A stretch of DNA of 64,000 nt, taken from the NCBI GenBank assembly GCA_019247305.1, contig JAFAPC010000134.1:1-64000 (forward strand). The letters are read 5' to 3'. This DNA comes from Pseudonocardiales bacterium (GTDB lineage Bacteria > Actinomycetota > Actinomycetes > Mycobacteriales > Pseudonocardiaceae). Both the position numbers and the translations under genes were made by a program. A model generated the notes under the pieces. The model saw nothing but the letters and a program-made list of their open reading frames with translations, was not told the origin of the DNA and did no database searches. This document shows, in pieces, positions 56,024-64,000 of the stretch. The number at the start of each line of letters is the position of its first letter. Positions within the stretch are counted from its first letter, which is position 1.

Positions 56024-56833
56024 ATGGAACTTCAGCAGATCGGCGCGCAGCATCCGAAAATCAAGCAGGTGCTGGCGATCCAGCGGAACACCGCGCCGAA
56101 TCCACGCAGGGTGATCACCGCTGAGGGGTTGTGGGCGCACAAGCTCCTGCTGGAGCACAACGTCGTCATCGACACGTTCCTGTGGTGCCCGGAAGCCGCG
56201 TACGGCGACGAGGCGCGCACCCGGGCGGTGGACCTGGCGGAGCGGGCGCATCTGGCGTACCAGGTGTCGGAGAGGACGTTGGCGCGGATCTCGGAGCGGG
56301 ACAAGCCAGATGGGTTGTTCTCGATCGCGCAGTTGCCCCTGTGGGAGCCGCAGGACGTCTGGCTTGGCGAGTCGTCACTGATCATGGTTGCCGATGGCAT
56401 GGAGATTCCCGGCAACCTGGGGACGTTAATTCGGACGCTGGACGCGGCCGGTGCCGACTGTCTGGTGTTGACGAATCGGCGCACGAGGTTGACGCATCCG
56501 AAGGTGTTCCGCGCCAGTCAAGGAATGGTTCTGAAGATGCCAGTTCTGGATTTCGAGCGCACCGAAGACGCGATCGCGTGGCTTCAGTCGAACGAAGTGA
56601 ACGTTTATTTGGCGGACACTGACGACGCGAAGAACTATCGGTCGTTCAACTATTCCGGCAAGCGCACGGCGTTTGTTCTCGGTGCGGAGCGTTACGGTAT
56701 TCCTAAGCCATGGTATGAGGCGGGTTACAAGCGAGTGTTCATCCCTATGCTGGGTTCAGCCGATTCCTTGAATGTATCGATCTCGGCGGCTGTTTTCCTC
56801 TTTGAGGCCCGAGCGCAGAAGGACCACTGGTAA
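56024..56833 (+). CDS. SpoU/TrmH-family RNA 2'-O-methyltransferase
   Basis: This 269-residue protein has an N-terminal substrate-binding part (RVITAEGLWAHKLLLEHNV), then the SPOUT domain with motif 1 NLGTLIRTLDAAGAD, VFRASQGMVLKMPV, motif 2 FVLGAERYGIPK and motif 3 IPMLGSADSLNVSISAAVFLFEA. The fold binds AdoMet in a knot and methylates ribose 2'-OH of tRNA or rRNA; thiostrepton-resistance type enzymes are in the same family, but specificity is not evident. The start ATG at 56024 follows the truncated regulator; the longer frame from 55652 lies within it. GC is lower in the last 400 bases. Confidence 0.85.
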   Translation: MELQQIGAQHPKIKQVLAIQRNTAPNPRRVITAEGLWAHKLLLEHNVVIDTFLWCPEAAYGDEARTRAVDLAERAHLAYQVSERTLARISERDKPDGLFSIAQLPLWEPQDVWLGESSLIMVADGMEIPGNLGTLIRTLDAAGADCLVLTNRRTRLTHPKVFRASQGMVLKMPVLDFERTEDAIAWLQSNEVNVYLADTDDAKNYRSFNYSGKRTAFVLGAERYGIPKPWYEAGYKRVFIPMLGSADSLNVSISAAVFLFEARAQKDHW

Positions 56834-56845
56834 ACCGCCCGCGGG

Positions 56846-59055
<2,210 letters not shown>

Positions 59056-59084
<29 letters not shown>

Positions 59085-59739
59085 CGGCGTCCTCCTCCGT
59101 ATTATCCGGATTATCCAGTAGGTCGCCGCTGCCGGGGGCACAATATGGGCACACCAACCGCTCAACATACTTCGCGATCACGTCGACCTCAAGGTTCACC
59201 AGCTCGCCAGGGCGCCGTAGGCCAAGAGTCGTCAGCTCTCGGGTGGTCGGGATGAGCCCTACCGAGAAGTGGTCAGCGCCCGCCTCGATGACGGTGAGCG
59301 ATACCCCGTCCACGGTGATGGATCCCTTCGCCACCACGTAGCGGGCCAGCGCGGTGGGTATCCCGATCCGGACCAGCTCCCACGGGGCCTGCGCGCGCGG
59401 TGCGGTGCGGGAGCGCACCGCACCGGTACCATCGACGTGACCCTGCACCAGGTGCCCACCGAGCCGGTGACCGAGCTTCGCTGCTCGCTCCAGGTTCAGC
59501 CGGTCCCCAATCCGGGCCGGGCCCAGGTTAGAGCGGCGCAGCGTCTCGCCGATCACATCGGCGAAGAACACTGCACCCTCGACGGCCACCACGGTCAGGC
59601 ACACCCCGTTGACCGCGATTGAGTCGCCCGGGCGCGCATCGGAGCTCACCTGGGGCCCACGGATAGCAAACCGTGCCGCGTCGGGCCGCTCGTCTCGGCC
59701 GAGCAGCTCCCCCAGTTCCTCGACGATGCCGGTGAACAC
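59056..59739 (-). CDS. ribE: Riboflavin synthase alpha chain
   Basis: This 227-residue enzyme catalyses the last step of riboflavin synthesis: two lumazines give riboflavin and the pyrimidine. It has two similar lumazine-binding halves with [12 protein letters not shown] at the start, [16 protein letters not shown] in the middle and the second half with [24 protein letters not shown] tail with two Cys follows. The last 28 bases overlap ribBA. The first gene of the rib block; ribD is not present between rpe and ribE. Confidence 0.95.
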
Positions 59740-59766
59740 CCTTGCGCCCTCTTTCGGTGGTGCGCC

Positions 59767-60444
59767 TCACCGGCCGGTGCACGCCCGGGCCTGGGCCCGG
59801 AGCGATTCGACAGCCAGCGCTGGGTCGTCCGCCCCGTACACCGCCGAGCCGGCGACAAAACAGTCCACCCCGGCTTCCGCGGCGGCCTCGATGGTATCCG
59901 CGTTAATCCCCCCATCGATCTGCACTAGCACCCTCAGGTGCCCGGTGTCCACCAACCGCCGGGCGGTGCGCACCTTGTCCAACACCTCAGGGATGAACGC
60001 CTGCCCCCCGAAGCCGGGCTCCACGCTCATCACCAGCAGCGTGTCGTAGTGCCGCAGCACCTCGACCCAGGGCTCCAGCGGGGTCTTGGGTTTGATCGAC
60101 AGACCGGCCTTGGCTCCGGCGGCACGCAGGTCCTTCGCCAGCTTAACCGGGTTGTGCGCGGCCTCGGCGTGCACGGTGACGTTGTACGAGCCTGCCTCGG
60201 CGTACCCGATCGCCCACCGATCCGGATCCTCGATCATGAGGTGGCAGTCCACCGGGATATTGGTGTATTTCATCAGGCTCTGCACCACGGGAAGGCCCAG
60301 GGTGAGGTTGGGCACAAAGTGCCCGTCCATCACATCGACGTGTAACCAGTCGGCACTCGGTGCCACGTTGGCCTCTTCGGCAAGCCGGGCGAAGTCGGCG
60401 GACAGCAGGGACGGCGCGATCATCGGCTGGTGTGGCTGGAACAC
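59767..60444 (-). CDS. rpe: Ribulose-phosphate 3-epimerase
   Basis: This 225-residue TIM-barrel enzyme of the pentose phosphate pathway has [25 protein letters not shown] with metal-binding His/Asp, the loop [24 protein letters not shown] and [11 protein letters not shown] place the start at a GTG at 60444: a TACCGT hexamer lies six bases upstream, as for a leaderless mRNA. The longer frame to 60570 has no family match at its start. The gene precedes ribE, as in mycobacteria. Confidence 0.94.
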   Translation of the reverse strand: MFQPHQPMIAPSLLSADFARLAEEANVAPSADWLHVDVMDGHFVPNLTLGLPVVQSLMKYTNIPVDCHLMIEDPDRWAIGYAEAGSYNVTVHAEAAHNPVKLAKDLRAAGAKAGLSIKPKTPLEPWVEVLRHYDTLLVMSVEPGFGGQAFIPEVLDKVRTARRLVDTGHLRVLVQIDGGINADTIEAAAEAGVDCFVAGSAVYGADDPALAVESLRAQARACTGR

Positions 60445-60477
60445 AGTTGAACGGTATCGCGCCTGGCCAGCCATTAT

Positions 60478-60526
60478 TGCGGCAGGCGGAGGCGAGCGAG
60501 GCGGTCGCGAGCCCTCGCCTGCCGCA
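60478..60526. repeat. Inverted repeat between rpe and the WXG-like gene
   Basis: TGCGGCAGGCG (60478-60488) and CGCCTGCCGCA (60516-60526) are perfect complements around a 27-base loop; CGGCAGG repeats again nearby (60533-60540). It lies upstream of rpe and of the divergent WXG-like gene. It may be an old terminator or an operator; I see no further support. Confidence 0.4.
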
Positions 60527-60626
60527 GGCGCACCGGCAGGCGCTAGATTCCTCGCCAGCCACTGACGCAAGATCCGCTTCGCCCGAGAGACATCGTCACA
60601 CGACGGTACCGAAGAGTGGGAGACGC

Positions 60627-60938
60627 ATGGTCAGCTTGCCCGCCGGGAAGCTAGCGGTGACCCCGGACGCCTTGCATACGGTCGGTCATCACCTCCTCAC
60701 GACGGCGGATGCCCTGCACCGCGACATCCGAGAGCTGGCCGGATCGCAAGAGGGTGTGGCGAGCGCGAACCACGGGTTCTCCACGGCGCGGACCATGGCT
60801 GATTGCGAATGGGACTGGGAGCATGCCTTGACCGTGTTCGGAACCAAGATTGCCGTGGCGGGCGACAACATGACGCTCAGCGCCGCCACCTACCGCAGCA
60901 CCGAGGACGCCAATCACCAGCGTTTCGGGTCGAAATAG
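60627..60938 (+). CDS. WXG100-like small secreted protein
   Basis: This 103-residue helical-hairpin protein has [36 protein letters not shown], then [41 protein letters not shown]. Length, helix pattern and the Trp near the centre resemble WXG100/ESX substrates, although the exact W-x-G turn is not present (NHGF instead). It starts at ATG 60627 after GGGAG. It is followed by a hydrolase with an N-terminal helical domain and by a lipoprotein, so the three may be a secreted effector set. The ESX machinery is not in this window. Confidence 0.65.
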   Translation: MVSLPAGKLAVTPDALHTVGHHLLTTADALHRDIRELAGSQEGVASANHGFSTARTMADCEWDWEHALTVFGTKIAVAGDNMTLSAATYRSTEDANHQRFGSK

Positions 60939-60952
60939 GGATATCGGCGGTG

Positions 60953-62542
60953 GTGTCGTTCGCGGAGCTGCGCGACTGTGAGCCGACGGCTTTCGGCCTT
61001 GTGGGGCAGCACTGGCAGCAGTTGGCTGAGCAGGTAGCCGATCACGGTAACGAGGTGGATAAGCACCTTGCCGCGTTGGCGGAGTGGGTGGGTATTGCGG
61101 CAGAAACCGCCAAGGCGACTTTGAGCGAGGAGCGCAAGAAGCTGCGCGAGGCGGCCGACCAGCTGGGCAAGATCGGATCAACTCTGCACGATTTCGGCCA
61201 GTTCCTGGGCGACAATCGGACGAAGCTTCAGTACGCGTTGGACGCGGCCCGGGGCTACCTGCTGGAAGTCCACCCGGACGGCACCGTCACCGTAGGTGGA
61301 CCGGCAGCTCTCTTTGAGGGAACCGACTCAGCGCTGCGCGCTGAGATGCTCACCGATGTCATCCGCGACCTGGTTCGTACCGCGACAGAGGAGGACGAAC
61401 GGGCCGCCGACGCGCTGCGTAAGCTCTCCGCGCACGCCGCTGGTTTCGTCCCGGCCCCGAATGATCCGGTCGTCACGTCGCAAGCCCAGCGGATCCCGAA
61501 TAGTGCTTCCCCGGTTGAGGTGCGGCAGTGGTGGGACTCACTGTCGTGGACCGATCAGGAGTCGCTGGTGTTCTCCCGCGGTGCCGAGATCGGTGGACTG
61601 GACGGCATCCCGGCCGCCGTGCGCGACCGCGTCAATCGCGGTGTGCTCCTAGAACAGAAAGACAAACTGCTGGAAGAGCGGTCCCGCCTCATAGCGCAGG
61701 GCGATAACGACGACCTCCGCAGGCGTCTCGATGAGATCAACGGCAAGCTCAAGGGGATCGACGCGATCGAAAAACGTCTCGCCACTGCCCCCAGTGCGGC
61801 AGCCCCACAGTCGTACCTGCTCAAGATTAGTAGCGATGGCCACGGCCGGGCCATCCTGGCGGTGGGCAATCCTGACACGGTCAGGGACGTCGCCACCTTC
61901 GTACCCGGCACCGGTTCCAACCTCGCCGGCTGCGGCGATGATCTCGACCGGGCCGACCTCATGGCCCGCGCCGCAGCCAAGGCCGGCTCACCGTCCACGT
62001 CGGTCATCACCTGGATCGGCTACGACGCACCGCAAGACATCGTCCCCGACGCGATGTCCGAGAAATACGCTCTTGGCGCCGAGAAGGATCTCCAGCGGTT
62101 CCAGGACGGGCTACGCGCCACCCACAACGGCCCACCCGCGCACAACACGGTGATCGGGCACAGCTACGGCACCACTACGGTCGGCTACGCGGCCCGTGAC
62201 GGCAGCTTGAACGCCAACGACGTCGTGTTTATCGCCAGCCCGGGCGTCGGGGTGCCGCACGCCCAGGACCTGCACCTCACCGGCGTGGACCCGAGCCAGA
62301 ACGGCAGCCACATCCACTCGGCCACCGCCGCGCACGACATCATCAGGCTCGCCGATGGACACTTCGGACCGAACCCGTCCGACTCCGGATTCGGTGGCCA
62401 GACCTTTAGTTCAAAGCCGGGCGACGCGGGCTCATGGTATGAATTTGAGCTCAGCGTCAAGGCGCACAGCCAATATTGGGACTTCGACAACCCGGCACTG
62501 GACAATATGGGCCGCGTTATCGCTGGACAACCCACCCACTGA
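60953..62542 (+). CDS. Helical-domain protein with alpha/beta hydrolase (DUF1023)
   Basis: This 529-residue protein has an N-terminal helical part (residues 1-100, FAELRDCEPTAFGLVGQHWQQLAEQVADHG), resembling WXG/ESX-type leaders, and then an alpha/beta hydrolase of the DUF1023 type near 290-480: DVATFVPGTGSNL, TVIGHSYGTTTVGYA with nucleophile Ser, VVFIASPGVGV and HIHSATAAHDIIRLADGH with a likely catalytic His. The GTG start at 60953 follows GGCGGTG; a GTG one codon earlier is equally possible. I infer a secreted lipase-like toxin or cell-surface enzyme. The following lipoprotein may be its immunity or partner protein. Confidence 0.75.
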   Translation: MSFAELRDCEPTAFGLVGQHWQQLAEQVADHGNEVDKHLAALAEWVGIAAETAKATLSEERKKLREAADQLGKIGSTLHDFGQFLGDNRTKLQYALDAARGYLLEVHPDGTVTVGGPAALFEGTDSALRAEMLTDVIRDLVRTATEEDERAADALRKLSAHAAGFVPAPNDPVVTSQAQRIPNSASPVEVRQWWDSLSWTDQESLVFSRGAEIGGLDGIPAAVRDRVNRGVLLEQKDKLLEERSRLIAQGDNDDLRRRLDEINGKLKGIDAIEKRLATAPSAAAPQSYLLKISSDGHGRAILAVGNPDTVRDVATFVPGTGSNLAGCGDDLDRADLMARAAAKAGSPSTSVITWIGYDAPQDIVPDAMSEKYALGAEKDLQRFQDGLRATHNGPPAHNTVIGHSYGTTTVGYAARDGSLNANDVVFIASPGVGVPHAQDLHLTGVDPSQNGSHIHSATAAHDIIRLADGHFGPNPSDSGFGGQTFSSKPGDAGSWYEFELSVKAHSQYWDFDNPALDNMGRVIAGQPTH

Positions 62543-62553
62543 CAGGACCTGAC

Positions 62554-63087
62554 GTGATCATCCAGCGCGGCACAGGTGGACAAGCACCCCGAGCGGGCCC
62601 CCTAGTGGGGCTGTTCGCCGTGCTTGCCGCGCTGGTGCTCACCGCGTGCGGAGCCTATCCTGGAGCAGCCATGCGCACCACCATCACCGCACACGACGCC
62701 GAACGACGCGTCGAGGACTACATCCAGCAGGCGATCACCGCGCTGCCGCCCCAGCGCCACCTGACAAATCCGTTCAAAAAGACCTACGCCTGCGACGACC
62801 CTACCGACAACGGCCCCAAGGGCCGCGTGATCGCCACCGTGGATTACCAAATCGAGGGACTTTCTCCCGACCAGTATGACCACTATCTGGACGCCCTCAA
62901 ACAATGGTGGATCGGTCACGACTTCCGGGTACTCGAGGACGCGCGCCCTAAAGTTCCCTACCTCTGGGTCGAAAACAATACGGACGGTTTTCGTATGGCC
63001 GCGCAAACCAACGACAGAGGCGAGATGTACCTCACGGCCACCTCGCCGTGTGTCTGGCCGAACGGAACCCCGCAGCCACGCTCCTAG
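62554..63087 (+). CDS. Predicted lipoprotein
   Basis: This 177-residue protein has a type II signal peptide with lipobox LVLTAC (Cys about residue 33). The mature part has AERRVEDYIQQAITALPPQRHLTNPFKKTYACDD, the segment YQIEGLSPDQYDHYLDALKQWWIGHDFRVLED and VPYLWVENNTDGFRMAAQTNDRGEMYL. This matches small actinomycete lipoproteins found behind DUF1023 hydrolase genes. The start is GTG at 62554 with AGGA upstream, 11 bases after the hydrolase stop. A protective or accessory role to the hydrolase is inference. Confidence 0.75.
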   Translation: MIIQRGTGGQAPRAGPLVGLFAVLAALVLTACGAYPGAAMRTTITAHDAERRVEDYIQQAITALPPQRHLTNPFKKTYACDDPTDNGPKGRVIATVDYQIEGLSPDQYDHYLDALKQWWIGHDFRVLEDARPKVPYLWVENNTDGFRMAAQTNDRGEMYLTATSPCVWPNGTPQPRS

Positions 63088-63103
63088 CACCGCCGGTGCT
63101 GCC

Positions 63104-64000
63104 TCACCCGGCGCGCGGTCCGGTGACCAGGAACTCCAGCCGGTCCCCGGCGACGCGACCGCGGACGTCCTGGCCTGGTTGGAGATCACCGGCGAGCAGC
63201 ATGCGGGACAGCGTCCGCTCCACGTCACGTCCGATTACTCGACGTAGCGGCCGAGCTCCGAACTCGGGCTGGTAGCCACGGCCGGCCAGCCAGTCGATGG
63301 CGTCGTCGTCAAGGTGCAGGGTGATGTTCTGCGCGTGCAGCCGCTGCCGGGTCTGCTCCAGGAGCAGCTCAGTGATCGTGCGAAGCTGCGGCCGGTCGAG
63401 GCCCCGGAACAGGACGATCTCGTCCAGGCGGTTGAGGAATTCTGGCCGGAAGTGCCTCGCTACGCTGGCCATCAGTGATTCCCGCACCTCCTCGACCCCT
63501 CGCCCAGCGCTCGTCGCGGCCAGCAGTACGTCGGCGCCGAGGTTGCTCGTCATAATGATCACGGTGTTGGTGAAGTTCACGGTCCGACCCCGGGAGTCGG
63601 TCAGCCGGCCGGCATCGAAGACCTGCAGCAGAATATTCGAGACGTCGGTATGCGCCTTTTCGATCTCATCCAGCAGCAACACCGTGTACGGGGTGCGCCG
63701 GACGGCCTCGGTGAGCTGGCCGGCTTCCTCGTGACCGATGTACCCCGGTGGGGCGCCGATGAGCCGCGACACGGTGTGCTTGTCCTGGAACTCGCTCATG
63801 TCGATGCGAACCAGCTGCTCCGGCGACCCGAATAAGGCCTGCGCCAGTGCCCGGGCCAGCTCGGTCTTGCCCACGCCAGTAGGACCGAGGAACAGGAACG
63901 ACCCGACGGGCCGGTCCGGGTGTTTGAGACCGGTGCGGCTGGCCCGGACCGCGTCCGCGACGGCCCCGACCGCCTCGTCTTGCCCGACGACCCGCTCCCG
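63104..64000 (-). CDS. Clp/Hsp100 ATPase, C-terminal AAA module (partial)
   Basis: The frame runs off the right edge. The visible 298 residues are the second AAA+ module: QDEAVGAVADAVRASRTGL, Walker A LGPTGVGKTELARAL, Walker B LLLDEIEKAH, sensor 1 MTSNLGAD, arginine finger RPEFLNRLDEIVLF, and GYQPEFGARPLRRVI with sensor 2. It ends soon after, without a long tail, as in ClpC/ClpB-type chaperones that unfold proteins for disaggregation or for ClpP. The N-terminal half is outside the window, so ClpB and ClpC cannot be separated. Confidence 0.92.
   Translation of the reverse strand, partial: RERVVGQDEAVGAVADAVRASRTGLKHPDRPVGSFLFLGPTGVGKTELARALAQALFGSPEQLVRIDMSEFQDKHTVSRLIGAPPGYIGHEEAGQLTEAVRRTPYTVLLLDEIEKAHTDVSNILLQVFDAGRLTDSRGRTVNFTNTVIIMTSNLGADVLLAATSAGRGVEEVRESLMASVARHFRPEFLNRLDEIVLFRGLDRPQLRTITELLLEQTRQRLHAQNITLHLDDDAIDWLAGRGYQPEFGARPLRRVIGRDVERTLSRMLLAGDLQPGQDVRGRVAGDRLEFLVTGPRAG

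Noticed and set aside
59740-60626. FMN riboswitch ahead of the riboflavin genes
   Set aside because: The gap between rpe and ribE is only 27 bases, and the region upstream of rpe has no recognisable FMN-aptamer sequence.

Overview
The window is high-GC DNA with dense gene packing, many GTG starts, -10-like TANNNT hexamers a few bases before start codons (leaderless-type starts), and typical actinobacterial genes (WXG100-like protein, MprAB, PepD, GlpR). It looks like chromosome of a filamentous actinomycete of the Pseudonocardiales type. The gene set mprA-mprB-pepD-moaB2 and FmdB-cyclo-ligase-galU-glp-rimJ-glpR parallels the Mycobacterium tuberculosis Rv0981 to Rv0996 block. Species assignment is inference.

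Region 1 (1-12.9 kb) is mostly core: a nonsense-split hypothetical gene, tRNA-Ala, the divisome pair glpR (sepX) and glp (MoeA-like) with rimJ between them, galU, 5-formyl-THF cyclo-ligase, an FmdB zinc-ribbon gene behind a CIRCE operator, an SAF-domain protein, a protein made of 11-residue amphipathic repeats, moaB2, the HtrA protease pepD, the envelope-stress two-component system mprAB, and cutA.

Region 2 (13-46 kb) is a dense accessory island that looks like a defence island. It holds (a) a decayed trypsin-STAND-WD40 gene next to a trypsin-co-occurring domain protein and a degenerate STAND protein fused through a membrane segment to a periplasmic-binding-protein domain; (b) tRNA-Arg(CCT) followed by a four-gene Wadjet-like operon (jetABCD) with unusual Walker motifs in the SMC subunit; (c) a CsbD-like protein and two near-duplicate FemAB-type aminoacyltransferase genes flanking a MurJ-type flippase; (d) an eight-gene operon, TIR protein, membrane protein, dynamin-like GTPase, two small membrane proteins (one with a zinc ribbon), then a VWA / PP2C / kinase triad resembling TerY-P; and (e) divergently from it, an EACC1-like small protein with a 1472-residue CHAT-STAND-TPR protein. 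A palindrome lies in the shared d/e promoter region. Set (d) plus (e) is the best candidate for an undescribed system: signalling by phosphorylation, membrane remodelling, TIR NADase and CHAT protease parts in one place.

Region 3 (46-64 kb) returns to housekeeping genes: a flavoprotein disulfide reductase, a small secreted peptide, an epoxide-hydrolase-like enzyme, a polyprenyl diphosphate synthase with nuoLMN but without nuoA-K, a truncated regulator, a SpoU methyltransferase, the riboflavin operon rpe-ribE-ribBA-ribH with a PH-domain protein, a WXG100-like / alpha-beta hydrolase / lipoprotein cassette, and the C-terminal half of a Clp ATPase running off the end. No CRISPR array or insertion sequence was seen.
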